Assembly (NCBI GenBank): GCA_022775045.1
Contig: JALFLB010000060.1
Location: forward strand, 1 to 64,000
Source of the DNA: Agathobacter sp.
GTDB lineage: Bacteria; Bacillota; Clostridia; Lachnospirales; Lachnospiraceae
DNA: 64,000 nt
Direction: 5' to 3'
Below, piece by piece: positions 31,224-40,795 of this stretch (position 1 is its first letter; every line of letters starts with the position of its first letter). The notes under the pieces were generated by a model. It did no database searches and was not told where the DNA came from. It saw nothing but the letters and a program-made list of their open reading frames with translations. The translations under genes were made by a program, and so were the position numbers.

Positions 31224-32846
31224 CTACTTCCAGACGGCCACCATAATCAGTTTCATATTTTCCTTGAGTGTCCACTTGGGAATAATTTCCTCATCGGCAA
31301 ATATGTACGGCATAACCTGCGTTCCTTCCACAAAATCGCCCTTGCTATGGTACATGTGATCCTGACAATACCACAATTGCTTTCCATCCACCCGAACCCG
31401 AAGATGCCATCCCACAAACTGTTTTCCCGCAACCTCATACCGACACGGACACAGAGATTGTGTTCCATCATTCCCCCAGATTCTCTGATCCTTATACTCC
31501 AGATTACCGCTGCCAACCCGCTCAATCATACGTTCTTCTTCCACGGTATAATGACTGACCGCGTCCGCAGCCCCACTGTTATAGTATACATAGAATGGAT
31601 GATTTCCCAGTCTCTGTGTATTTGCCTGCAGCATCTTTTCGGTAATAAAATCAGTACACAAAGTATTCACTCCTGAATCCAGAAGCTTCTGTGCAACTGC
31701 CAGATCCTGATTAACAGTATAGCACATTACATACAATCCCGCATTACGAATTTTGCGTACAAGCCTCGGTTTTGCAAGATTTGTCCGAAGTGCCAGCACA
31801 CAAATTCCCTGGTCCAAAGCATAAGTAATAATCTCATCCAGATCATGAATATTTTTTCCAACCAGATACTGATAGTGTTTAAAATGATACACAGCATCCA
31901 TATCTTCGTACATCTGTCTTGAGTATGCCTGAATGAGCAGGCGATCTGGAATTTTTTCGTTTTTCATCCCTCTGCAGTCAGCCAGCATCGCCGCCACACG
32001 ATTTTTCACTTCCTCTCCAGCAATATTATGAAAGTCAATTTCAAAGGTATACTGTGGATTTTTTTTCATCCACCGGAAAAAGCTTCTGGCATTTATGATG
32101 GGATTTCCATGCACCTTCATCTTCATAATCCGTCGATAGGTCATAAATTTGAAATCCGACCGATAGGCAAGCCCTGTATGCTTACAGTTTGCCTCCGTCC
32201 ATCCATGGCATAACACAAGACGACCATCCACTGTATAAGACAGATCTGTCTCAAAATACCGGTATCCATTTTTTACTCCCTGTTCCAATGCCGGCATCGT
32301 ATTATGATAAGTCTTCCCATTCATCCCTCCGAAAGCATGTGCCATTAATTTATTAGAAAACATCTGATGTCCACAGTCGCATCTGCATCCGGATTCATTC
32401 TCCCACTGGGCTACCAAAATCACCACACCCTGAGAGGACTCAAAAAGGACTTCGCTGGACTCTCCCTCCTGAAGTAATCTCTTGTCCGGCATTTCGGAAG
32501 AGGTAAGGTGCCAGCATCCATCTTCGCAAAGCCACTCCCATCCTTCATCTGTTCTTCTTCTTGCATAAAATCCTGCAAATTGAAGTTTCTCCTGCACAAA
32601 ACCATTTACGATTTCAGGGAAATTTCTTTCTTTGATTCTATACAGCGCCGCATGATGATATACTCCCCCCGCGGGAGAGCAGATCTCATACTTTTCCCCT
32701 GTATACACAGATAACCTGTCATATAAATTCTGTTCTGCGCCATTTCCAACATAAACAAGAATCTTCTCTCCATTCTTTGCACGTTTTCCAAGCAAATACG
32801 GATTTTTTGCGCAGCTTTTCGGAATTTTATGCCATTTTCTTATCAC
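31224..32846 (-). CDS. GDPD/PI-PLC-like phosphodiesterase
   Basis: 540 residues. The central domain (about 165-400) matches glycerophosphodiester phosphodiesterases: HAFGG in place of HRG, YFETDLSYTVDGRLVLCHG (Glu, Asp and His metal ligands), FEIDFHN and a late NAGLYVMCYTVNQ ... GVNTLCTDF. Flanking regions of about 160 and 140 residues are unassigned. No signal peptide is seen, so it is probably cytoplasmic. The start is GTG (32846), with AAGGAGA inside the end of the upstream gene. In a polyol-phosphate polymer locus it may edit or recycle glycerol-phosphate units. Confidence 0.8.
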   Translation of the reverse strand: MIRKWHKIPKSCAKNPYLLGKRAKNGEKILVYVGNGAEQNLYDRLSVYTGEKYEICSPAGGVYHHAALYRIKERNFPEIVNGFVQEKLQFAGFYARRRTDEGWEWLCEDGCWHLTSSEMPDKRLLQEGESSEVLFESSQGVVILVAQWENESGCRCDCGHQMFSNKLMAHAFGGMNGKTYHNTMPALEQGVKNGYRYFETDLSYTVDGRLVLCHGWTEANCKHTGLAYRSDFKFMTYRRIMKMKVHGNPIINARSFFRWMKKNPQYTFEIDFHNIAGEEVKNRVAAMLADCRGMKNEKIPDRLLIQAYSRQMYEDMDAVYHFKHYQYLVGKNIHDLDEIITYALDQGICVLALRTNLAKPRLVRKIRNAGLYVMCYTVNQDLAVAQKLLDSGVNTLCTDFITEKMLQANTQRLGNHPFYVYYNSGAADAVSHYTVEEERMIERVGSGNLEYKDQRIWGNDGTQSLCPCRYEVAGKQFVGWHLRVRVDGKQLWYCQDHMYHSKGDFVEGTQVMPYIFADEEIIPKWTLKENMKLIMVAVWK

Positions 32847-32848
32847 CG

Positions 32849-35764
32849 TTATCTCTCCTTACTTCCTCCAATGATTTTCTTCACAAACCTCTTTGCTCTC
32901 GAAACTAAAGGGGCTGATTTTCCTGATTTATGCAATAATTCTGCCAATATATTGGTATTCTGAATCTGAATAAAGTCATACGGATCCGCAACCGGCAATA
33001 TTTCGTTTTTGTCCTCCATCTGCTGCTCTGCAAATTCCATTACTGCCTTTGCAATACGCTCACAGTTGTGACAATCCTGAAACGCAAAAAATTGATCTGC
33101 ACGCTGTTTGTAAAAATCATCCATTTGGCAGTTTCTTTCCATATAGGCACAAATCTCCTCAACCAAAGCATCGTGCCCCGTAATTATCGGTCCGAATCCA
33201 TTTACATCATACTGAAAGGCGCTGCTCTGTGTATAATGCGGCGGCAGCGTTTCCGGATGATAATACAAAACCGGCTTTCTCATATATGCGAAATCAAACT
33301 GTACTCCTGAATAATCGGTGACCATCAGACTTGATTCTGTCAATACTTTCTCATAACTCATGTCCCCTGCGGCCGCAACAATATCAACATACTCATTTTT
33401 GTCAAAATCATCAATTTGAGAACTAAGCGTCGGATGAATCAGATACATAATGCGATATCCATTCTTTTTTGCACATGCAATCAGTCTTGGATCATTAATC
33501 AGACTATTATATATTTTGTAATACTCTGTCTCCCGGAAGAACTCATTTTTTGCCCTGACGTTTCCGGAAGAACCGGCATTAACGACATTTCTTCTCCATG
33601 TTGGCGTAATAAGGATCTGTCTCTTATCATGATTTACTAGTCCATCATATCGCGCCAGTCCAGTCAGACGGATTTCCTTATCTGTATACCCATATTCCGG
33701 CTGACGGATATTCTTCACCTCATTCTCTGATGCACAGCAATATAGCTTGGTGTTGTCACACAGGATATTCTGCCAGATTGCAATATCCTGTACCGTTAAA
33801 CCATGCTGAATACATACAACCTGTGCCTGATACAGATTTTTAAGATATCTCTTCTCCCCCTCGGAAGTAAATCCACATCCGGACATAGTATTGGTATGTG
33901 TTGCAAGAATCAACTGTGCCTGCAAAACAATAAGTTTGGACTCCCATGAACCATGAATCAATACATGATCATCCTCCTTTAATCGCTCATAATCTGCAGA
34001 ATTTTCAGTAATCAGATAATAAATATCGACCTCCGGACAATGCTTGCGCACATAGTGAAACAGATATTCTCCATTATCACCCGCTTTGTACAGTTTATCA
34101 TAGGTAATCCAGATCGGTTTTTGAGAATGTCCGGCTAACTTCCGTTCCCAATAATCTCTCCGTATCTTGATCAATTCCTTCTTCTCTTTTTTAGAAAGGG
34201 TACGATCCAGTTTGATGGCTCTGCAAAAGTTAGCCTCAATCGCAAGAAGTTCCATCTTTGTACACGTTTCAATGACAAACTTCTGCTTTGCCGGCTGATA
34301 TTGCAACACATGATTTCCTGCAAACAGCCAGTAATTTTCACTACAGCTTGCAGTCAGACGTGCAGCCGGACGCTTGGCGAAAACACAGGAAAGACCACAA
34401 AGTTCCCCCTGGATCTGCAGAGAAAAATGAAACTGCTGATAGTCCTTATCCTTTTTGATGGGAATCCATGCCCGGTAAATCGTCGGTTTACCAACAATTC
34501 TACCAAAACACAGACAGTCATTATAGATCTGTGTACAGTACACGTTTCCGCCTGAGACAATAATCTGTGGATGAAACTGCTCCATTATTATCTTTGGCAG
34601 AAGGGGCAGCCCCAGATCCACTCGCAGCTGTCCATCCTCATAATCAATTGCATATACCGTTGCCTTACATTGACTAAAGTGAAACAATGCATACCTTGTA
34701 TGATGTCCGGCCTGATCTGTCACACGCAAAAAAGCAGTTCCGTCTACAACGGACACTTTATAAGTACTTCCCACTAATTTGATCTTCTGCTCAATCATCT
34801 GCCACAAAAGCCAGGACGCCATCTTCTGGTTCTTAACTTTATACTGCAAAAGAAGTGTCTCATAACTGAGATAACTTGCTACAACATAGACTTCCTGATA
34901 TAGTTCTTCTACCTCTTCGTCTGTGAGTACTTCATTATCCGATGCCCCCATATTGCAAGAGAATCTGCAATAGAGCAGATAGAGAATGGCAGCCTCCGTC
35001 GCAGCCGTTAACGTGCCGGTCTTATACCGTTTCTGCACGAACGGAAGATAGCATTCCCGGATCGTCTTTGTATACCATTCTTTATGGTGCTGGGCCAAAA
35101 ATAGCCCTTTCGCATCTTCCAGGGCATGGTAAAAACGAATCAATGGACCATTCTTACAATAAAATTTCTGTGTCAGTTCCAACAGTTCAATACAGAAAAG
35201 AGCCCTGCTTTCCACTGGAAACTGTTCATCAAAATGCAATTTTTCAAGCAGCGAACGGTTGATAAAATAGGAATATAAACACAGATTAACATTCGAAGTG
35301 CTCACGCTGACGTCCCTTATCCCATTTGTTCCCGGATAAACCAGATAAACATTTTCGATTCCCTCCGGTCTGACATAAACAGGACGAATGCATACGCACT
35401 GCTTTTCTTCTGGTCTAATTGAAGAATCCTCAAGAACTTCACACAATAACTCCATTGCCTTTGGCGAATACCGGCTGTCAATATCAACAAAGGCCACATA
35501 TTCCCCTTGTACATAGGTCATCGCAAAATTATAACACTCTGCAATATTTTTTCCTTCACAGTCAAGATAAGTAAGAGTAACATGTTCTGGAAGCTGCTGC
35601 TCTAGTTTTTGTTGTGAAATCATTTCACCAACAGAATCTGTCACAATCATCTGAATTTCAGAAATCTTCTCAAACGCTTTCTCCGTCTGATTTTTCAAGC
35701 TTTCCAGCAGGGAATCCAATCTGTATTCCGCTCCCAGATATGCAATTATTGTAAGCTTTTTCAT
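32849..35764 (-). CDS. GT2 + CDP-glycerol glycerophosphotransferase fusion
   Basis: 971 residues. The N-terminal GT2-like domain (about 1-210) has VAFVDIDSRY as its DxD-like site. A middle spacer of about 340 residues follows. The C-terminal TagF/TagB-type domain (about 555-930) shows KPIWITYDKLYKAGDNGEY, VCIQHGLTVQDI (the family HG motif), ITPTWRR and [18 protein letters not shown]. It likely polymerises or primes a glycerol- or ribitol-phosphate chain at the membrane. It overlaps the acyltransferase gene by four bases (ATGA) and is followed after two bases by the GDPD gene. Confidence 0.88.
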   Translation of the reverse strand: MKKLTIIAYLGAEYRLDSLLESLKNQTEKAFEKISEIQMIVTDSVGEMISQQKLEQQLPEHVTLTYLDCEGKNIAECYNFAMTYVQGEYVAFVDIDSRYSPKAMELLCEVLEDSSIRPEEKQCVCIRPVYVRPEGIENVYLVYPGTNGIRDVSVSTSNVNLCLYSYFINRSLLEKLHFDEQFPVESRALFCIELLELTQKFYCKNGPLIRFYHALEDAKGLFLAQHHKEWYTKTIRECYLPFVQKRYKTGTLTAATEAAILYLLYCRFSCNMGASDNEVLTDEEVEELYQEVYVVASYLSYETLLLQYKVKNQKMASWLLWQMIEQKIKLVGSTYKVSVVDGTAFLRVTDQAGHHTRYALFHFSQCKATVYAIDYEDGQLRVDLGLPLLPKIIMEQFHPQIIVSGGNVYCTQIYNDCLCFGRIVGKPTIYRAWIPIKKDKDYQQFHFSLQIQGELCGLSCVFAKRPAARLTASCSENYWLFAGNHVLQYQPAKQKFVIETCTKMELLAIEANFCRAIKLDRTLSKKEKKELIKIRRDYWERKLAGHSQKPIWITYDKLYKAGDNGEYLFHYVRKHCPEVDIYYLITENSADYERLKEDDHVLIHGSWESKLIVLQAQLILATHTNTMSGCGFTSEGEKRYLKNLYQAQVVCIQHGLTVQDIAIWQNILCDNTKLYCCASENEVKNIRQPEYGYTDKEIRLTGLARYDGLVNHDKRQILITPTWRRNVVNAGSSGNVRAKNEFFRETEYYKIYNSLINDPRLIACAKKNGYRIMYLIHPTLSSQIDDFDKNEYVDIVAAAGDMSYEKVLTESSLMVTDYSGVQFDFAYMRKPVLYYHPETLPPHYTQSSAFQYDVNGFGPIITGHDALVEEICAYMERNCQMDDFYKQRADQFFAFQDCHNCERIAKAVMEFAEQQMEDKNEILPVADPYDFIQIQNTNILAELLHKSGKSAPLVSRAKRFVKKIIGGSKER

Positions 35765-36870
35765 AATGCCTCATTTCCTCTCTGCTGCGAAATTTTTTTC
35801 TGATCTAATGCATACCGAATCACTTTATCCGCTCCCATCAGTACATACGCAATCACAAACGTCAACACCACAATCACCAGAATCTGTCTGCCATGCGACC
35901 ATTTTCCAAAGAAGCCCGTGACAAAATTAATTACGCTCACCTGTCCCAGATATAAGGGCAGACTCAATTTTCCCAGATGATAAAATATCTTTCGATCAAA
36001 AAATCCGGAACCATAAGATATTCCGGAAAACGCCAGAATCACCAGAAGCAGCATCGCAAATAATTCCAGTTCTTCCCATTGTCTCGGAAACGTTCCAACA
36101 CAGTAAATCATGATACATCCAAATATAAACAGCTCCAGAAGAGCCAATATTTTTCGTGTCACCTTTCCATAATTTTTTCCGGAAATTGTCCTCACCACTT
36201 CAAACGCAGCCGCACCTAACGCAATTTCAATCACAGCTCGAAATACTGACTTATAGGTGATTCCGACCCACTCGGATACACCGGTAAGTCTTCCCGTGGT
36301 TGCCATACAATACCCCAGAAGAAGCATTGCTCCAAATGGCGCAATATAGTGTGTAAACATCTCATAATATTTTCTACATAACGGATAAAGTATCGCCATT
36401 GCAATCAGCATGCAGGAAATATACCAGGTCACATGATTTGGGCTGCACATGCCCAATCCGGTCATTTGAACCAAAAACAGGCTCGGAATACTCTCCACTG
36501 CACAGTTTGCAATCTGCAGCCAATCCATCCGACTGCTTGCAACATAAGAAACAAATGCCAAAACAAATGCGACCACATGCATTGGAAAAATACTAAAATA
36601 CTTTCTTTTTAAAAACTCTAATGAGTCTTCTGCAAGCGACTGGTCATCTGTCCTCTGGTTCTGTTTGTAGGCAGATTTTGCCATCAGTACGCCGGAAACA
36701 AGAAAGAAGAACTCGACACCCATGGATCCATGACAAAACAGACTCAGATTATATGCTTTTCCACATTCTGGTTCACCAATCACATATTTTCCGCAATGAA
36801 ACAATAATACTGCAATACAAAATACAAAACGAAGAAATTCTATTTTTCCATTCCTTTTTGATGCCTGCAT
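35761..36870 (-). CDS. Acyltransferase_3 (OafA-type) membrane protein
   Basis: 369 residues with about ten helices. The family start is IEFLRFVFCIAVLLFHCGKY, with the conserved RF...H, and SMGVEFFFLVSGVLMAKS follows. These proteins transfer acyl groups, usually acetyl, to surface polysaccharides or teichoic-type polymers. The start is ATG 36870, nine bases after GGAGG. Its position in the polymer operon suggests O-acylation of that polymer. Confidence 0.88.
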   Translation of the reverse strand: MQASKRNGKIEFLRFVFCIAVLLFHCGKYVIGEPECGKAYNLSLFCHGSMGVEFFFLVSGVLMAKSAYKQNQRTDDQSLAEDSLEFLKRKYFSIFPMHVVAFVLAFVSYVASSRMDWLQIANCAVESIPSLFLVQMTGLGMCSPNHVTWYISCMLIAMAILYPLCRKYYEMFTHYIAPFGAMLLLGYCMATTGRLTGVSEWVGITYKSVFRAVIEIALGAAAFEVVRTISGKNYGKVTRKILALLELFIFGCIMIYCVGTFPRQWEELELFAMLLLVILAFSGISYGSGFFDRKIFYHLGKLSLPLYLGQVSVINFVTGFFGKWSHGRQILVIVVLTFVIAYVLMGADKVIRYALDQKKISQQRGNEAL

Positions 36871-36894
36871 CAAGCATAACCTCCATCTTACATT

Positions 36895-38427
36895 CTACTG
36901 TGCAGAATACTGTGGCATTTCCATATCGGCATCCGTCAATGTCATTCCATCCACAACCTTGTTGACTAGAAGCTTGGCATATTCGATCTGCGTCTCATCA
37001 GGAATCATCACATAGCTGCGCTTTGAAGGCATGGAGTAAGTTGGCTGAGAACTTCCTGTGCCTGACACAGCAAAAGATTTCACATTCCATGAAGCCATAT
37101 CGGAAAGCTGCATCTTAACCAGCGATGAAATCTCACCTGAACTCATGCTGGTGGAAAACATTCCTGACATACTGTCAAGGATTCCTGAATAATTGCTCAA
37201 AATTGTGGTTCCCGATGAAACCTTTGAAATAATCGCTTCAATAACCTGCATCTGATGTCTGCCTCTGGAATTATCCCCATCTGCAAAGGCTTTTCTCTCT
37301 CTCACATATGATAAGGCAACTGTACCGTTCAGTTGATTGGTTCCCTGCGAAATATAATAGCCACCTTCACTGGTACGGAAGGCTTTCTCCGATTCAACCG
37401 TAATTCCTCCAATTGCATCGACAAGTGTCTCAAAACCACTGAAATTAATCTGTGCATAATAGTCTACCGGTTCATCATAAAGATTTCCAAGAGTTGCCAT
37501 AGAACAATCAATTCCATAAATTCCACAATGTGTGAGCTTATCCTTTTGTCCATTACTTACAGAAGTTTCAACATAATAATCACGTGGTGTGTTAATCAGC
37601 AGCACCTGCTTAGTCTGCGGATTCACCACCACAAGAATATTCACATCACTCCGGCTTGTGGCTAACTTAAAATTACGTGTATCGGAGCCACTGATATAAA
37701 CAACAAACGGATCTTTTGTAATATCCTTTTGTGTCGTCTGCGATCCCTCTGCAACTACGGATTCGATTTCATGGTCAAACAATGTGCGTGTCTTCTTGGA
37801 AAAAGTCTCATATCCATCCTGTGCTTCAATCACATCAATATATGCCGCATTTAGTATAATTGCATCTACACTTCCGGAATACAATGCCTTAACCAGCTCC
37901 AGCACATTGTCGTATGCCAAAGTCCGGATTGTCGTTCCAGCTGTCTCGTTAATCTGTTCAATGGCTTTTTGGGTATGCTCATAATCGTATTTTTCCGTAA
38001 TACCAAACACATAATCTTTTGCATCCACAACTGTCTGGGCTGGATTCTCCGCCAGCACATAGGCTGATACCGTATCAGTCACAATTACATTGGAAGCAAC
38101 ATCCCTAAGAGTGTCGCCCACCTTAACCAGTGCAGAGGACGCCACAATACAGAGCACTATAACAATTGCTGAAACCGTGCATCCAACACTTCTCTTTATA
38201 TAAACTTTTGTCTTCTTCTTTTCTTTTTTCTTTACTCCGGAATAAAAGAAATAATATACAAATGTCAGCAGCCAGACTAATACCAGACCAATTAAAATTA
38301 CATAGGTGACTGGCAATATGTTTAGCCATATTACAATTCCCAAAGCTGCTGCACTGATGAGAAGCTGCAAAACAAGAATTGCCCCTGCAATCGCTTTCCA
38401 CTTACTCTTTTTCTTTTCTTTTGTCAT
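36895..38427 (-). CDS. LCP-family ligase with SBP-like insertion
   Basis: 510 residues. Three N-terminal helices (about 12-34, 38-58, 82-104) precede a domain (about 110-225) resembling the lobe of a solute-binding protein (DAKDYVFGITEKYDYEHTQ, SVDAIILNAAY). The LCP domain follows (about 230-480: ISGSDTRN, SRSDVNILVVVNPQTKQVLLINTPRDYYVE, SYVRERKAF ... GDNSRGRHQMQ). It is presumed to attach this cluster's polymer to the wall. It is a second LCP protein distinct from the one at 21.3-22.5 kb, which has one helix and no insertion. Confidence 0.92.
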   Translation of the reverse strand: MTKEKKKSKWKAIAGAILVLQLLISAAALGIVIWLNILPVTYVILIGLVLVWLLTFVYYFFYSGVKKKEKKKTKVYIKRSVGCTVSAIVIVLCIVASSALVKVGDTLRDVASNVIVTDTVSAYVLAENPAQTVVDAKDYVFGITEKYDYEHTQKAIEQINETAGTTIRTLAYDNVLELVKALYSGSVDAIILNAAYIDVIEAQDGYETFSKKTRTLFDHEIESVVAEGSQTTQKDITKDPFVVYISGSDTRNFKLATSRSDVNILVVVNPQTKQVLLINTPRDYYVETSVSNGQKDKLTHCGIYGIDCSMATLGNLYDEPVDYYAQINFSGFETLVDAIGGITVESEKAFRTSEGGYYISQGTNQLNGTVALSYVRERKAFADGDNSRGRHQMQVIEAIISKVSSGTTILSNYSGILDSMSGMFSTSMSSGEISSLVKMQLSDMASWNVKSFAVSGTGSSQPTYSMPSKRSYVMIPDETQIEYAKLLVNKVVDGMTLTDADMEMPQYSAQ

Positions 38428-38459
38428 TCCATGCCCTCTTTATTTGAACATACGCCCAT

Positions 38460-38584
38460 ACAGGATTTTCCTTCAGGAAATGGGCTCACGCTCCATGTCA
38501 AGTTTTTTATAAAAACCTGACACAATCCGTTTCTTGGTTTACACATGACGATATCCAGACCGCATCTGCAATCTGGATAATCAT
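38460..38584. other. Intergenic hairpins between epimerase and LCP genes
   Basis: Two inverted repeats. GTGTCAGGTTTTTATAAAAAACTTGACAT at about 38494-38523 (minus sense) has a 12-bp stem with one mismatch. A weaker GCCCAT...ATGGGC pair lies near 38450-38485. They may cause partial termination or processing within the polymer operon. No gene is credible here. Confidence 0.5.
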
Positions 38585-39643
38585 TTACCGGCTCTCTTTC
38601 ATCCAGCGAATCATTCGTCTGTAAGAATCTACAAGCCCCGTTGTCGGCTTCCATCCCAGGCTCCTCATCTTGGATGCATCCAGCCACATCTTTACCGGTG
38701 GCGCATAGCCAAGTGCCGCACTGTCTTTTGGAATATCAACAACCACTCTAATCTTATTTCCTGTGATCTCTCTTGCTACAAGTTCTGCCATATTGCGTAT
38801 GGTAATATGGCTCTCCTCATTTGCAATATTGTAAGCCTCTCCCTTTTCCCCTTTCAAAAGAAGCAGCAGTATCCCACGGATTGCATCTGCGGTATAAACA
38901 TAGTTCCCCTCAGATTCTCCGGTTGTATGCAGAACAATGTCCTGTCCGTTTACCGCACTTCTGGCAAACTGTGCAAACACACGGCCCTCAGTAGGCAGAA
39001 TTCCTGCACCAAACGTCTGCGCCAGTCTTGCACTCTTAACATTGACACCATACTGTGATGCATATGCGGTACACATACATTCGCACATGCGTTTTCCTTC
39101 CGGATAGCAGCTACGTACTGTTCCAATATCCACATAGCCCAGATCTTTTTCCGTAGTCTTTCCCTCTGCCTTCGGCTGACCATAGATTTCCATTGAGGAA
39201 ATATACACAAAGGATTTCACCTTCTTCTCAACAGCCAACTGCAGCATCTTCTCGGTTCCATCAATGGCGGTTCGAATTGTTCCGATTGGATCTGATACCA
39301 TCACTTTTGAAGCGGTAACTGCTGCTGCATGAATCATGTAATCACAGTCCCCTTCATAGCAAATCCCCGATTTTGCCAAATCTGCAACGATATAGGAAAG
39401 AGCATCTGTCTCTTCCTTTGAAAAAATTTGTTTTGCCTTTTCAACATTGCGCACAACCGCTTTAATCTGAATATTAAGATTATATTCTCTGTTGGCAAAG
39501 AGCAAAAATCTGACCAAAAGCGATCCAATCAGTCCCGTTGCTCCGGTAATCAGAAAACGAGCATTTCGAAACTCCTCTAAAGGGAGATTGCTCTCCGCAA
39601 TATTTTTAAAATCTTCCGTTAATACACTATCCGTCCAATCCAT
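38585..39643 (-). CDS. NAD(P)-dependent extended SDR (epimerase/dehydratase)
   Basis: 352 residues. Rossmann motif ITGATGLIGS (about 28-37), a Tyr/Lys catalytic pair in SCYPEGKRMCE, the Ser site YISSMEIYG, and a typical C-terminal substrate domain. The start is the ATG at 39643, overlapping the cytidylyltransferase stop by 17 bases; the longer upstream frame lies wholly inside that gene. It occupies the position of tarJ next to a TarI-like gene, so it may supply or modify the polyol or sugar for CDP activation, but it is not a TarJ-type alcohol dehydrogenase. Confidence 0.85.
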   Translation of the reverse strand: MDWTDSVLTEDFKNIAESNLPLEEFRNARFLITGATGLIGSLLVRFLLFANREYNLNIQIKAVVRNVEKAKQIFSKEETDALSYIVADLAKSGICYEGDCDYMIHAAAVTASKVMVSDPIGTIRTAIDGTEKMLQLAVEKKVKSFVYISSMEIYGQPKAEGKTTEKDLGYVDIGTVRSCYPEGKRMCECMCTAYASQYGVNVKSARLAQTFGAGILPTEGRVFAQFARSAVNGQDIVLHTTGESEGNYVYTADAIRGILLLLLKGEKGEAYNIANEESHITIRNMAELVAREITGNKIRVVVDIPKDSAALGYAPPVKMWLDASKMRSLGWKPTTGLVDSYRRMIRWMKESR

Positions 39644-40355
39644 AAATCTGCGCCTCTTCCTTTGCATCAAGTAACGCACGCATTGTATAAAAATCATCCG
39701 GCGTGGTAATCTTAATGTTCTCCTGTGGTCCCTCAATAAGGTATAATTTTTTACCGTAATACTGCATCATAGAACAAGAATCAATAAAATCGTATTTGTT
39801 CTCTGCCATCGCCTTGCGATGGGCCTCAATAATCTCATCCAAATAAAAACTCTGTGGCGCTCTTGCAAGTCTCGTATCCTCACGGCTTGGAATATCATCA
39901 ATGGAATTGTCTTCTGCAACAACCAGTACAGTCTCTTTTACCTTAACACAAGTAATAGAAGACCCATGTTCCTTTACCGAAGCAATATTATCAGTAATCG
40001 TCTGTTCATTTATCAGAGGACGTACCCCATCATGAATAAGTACGATTGACTTCTCTCCCTGTGCAATCTCTTCTGCAGCCGTTAATCCATTGTAAATAGA
40101 CTCCTGTCCGCTGGCTCCTCCCGGAACAATTTTCTTTACTTTTCGAATATTGAATTTTTCCAAAAGTTCTTTCAGGTATGGAATCCACTCTTCCAGACAT
40201 GCAACGGCAATTGCATCAATCTGCGGATGATTTTCAAAAAGCTCCAGCGTATGAATGATAATCGGTTTTCCGTATACATCAATAAACTGCTTTGGCTTAA
40301 CACGGCTGTTCATTCGTTTTCCAACACCGCCCGCAAAAATAACTCCTATGTTCAT
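39627..40355 (-). CDS. IspD/TarI-family cytidylyltransferase
   Basis: 242 residues. The nucleotide-binding start is IFAGGVGKRM with KPKQF, then HDGVRPL, RAPQSF and KITTPDDF. IspD makes CDP-methylerythritol and TarI makes CDP-ribitol. The location next to tagD, TagF-type polymerases and the exporter favours the TarI role. AGGAGG precedes the ATG. It is translationally coupled to the SDR gene by overlap. Confidence 0.87.
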   Translation of the reverse strand: MNIGVIFAGGVGKRMNSRVKPKQFIDVYGKPIIIHTLELFENHPQIDAIAVACLEEWIPYLKELLEKFNIRKVKKIVPGGASGQESIYNGLTAAEEIAQGEKSIVLIHDGVRPLINEQTITDNIASVKEHGSSITCVKVKETVLVVAEDNSIDDIPSREDTRLARAPQSFYLDEIIEAHRKAMAENKYDFIDSCSMMQYYGKKLYLIEGPQENIKITTPDDFYTMRALLDAKEEAQIYGLDG

Positions 40356-40394
40356 TCTTTATTTCCTCCTGCTTTAAAATCTGACTTAATTGTT

Positions 40395-40784
40395 TTAGCG
40401 TCCAAGATCATCCTTAATCTGTGTTGTAGAAATATCCGGAGTTCTTGGTAAATAGATTACATCACAATATTCTTTCAGGAAATCAAACTTTCCTTCCCAG
40501 TCATTTCCCATTACAAATGTATCCACCCGGAACTCCTTCACATCCTCGACCTTTTGCTCCCAGCTCTCTTCCGGGATTACAAGATCAACATAACGAATCG
40601 CTTCCAGCAGTTGTTTCCGTTCCTCATAAGAAAAATAGCATTTTTTCTGCTTTTGATTCCAGTTAAACTCGTCCGTAGACAACGCAACGATAAGATAATC
40701 TCCCAACTCTTTCGCACGTCTCAGCAGATTAATATGACCATAATGAAGCAAATCAAACGTTCCATAGGTAATTACTTTTTTCAT
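40395..40784 (-). CDS. tagD: Glycerol-3-phosphate cytidylyltransferase
   Basis: 129 residues, full length for TagD. The HxGH motif is in [10 protein letters not shown] (about 14-17), with [11 protein letters not shown] at the C-terminus (RTxGISTT in the family). It makes CDP-glycerol from CTP and glycerol-3-P, the donor for teichoic-acid polymerases. Strong AAAGGAGAGG site. Glycerol-3-P can come from glpK at 57.9 kb. Confidence 0.95.
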   Translation of the reverse strand: MKKVITYGTFDLLHYGHINLLRRAKELGDYLIVALSTDEFNWNQKQKKCYFSYEERKQLLEAIRYVDLVIPEESWEQKVEDVKEFRVDTFVMGNDWEGKFDFLKEYCDVIYLPRTPDISTTQIKDDLGR

Positions 40785-40795
40785 AATCCTCTCCT

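Noticed and set aside
38424-38687. 87-aa minus-strand ORF between the SDR and LCP genes
   Set aside because: Runs out of frame through the end of the SDR gene and across hairpins; no domain.
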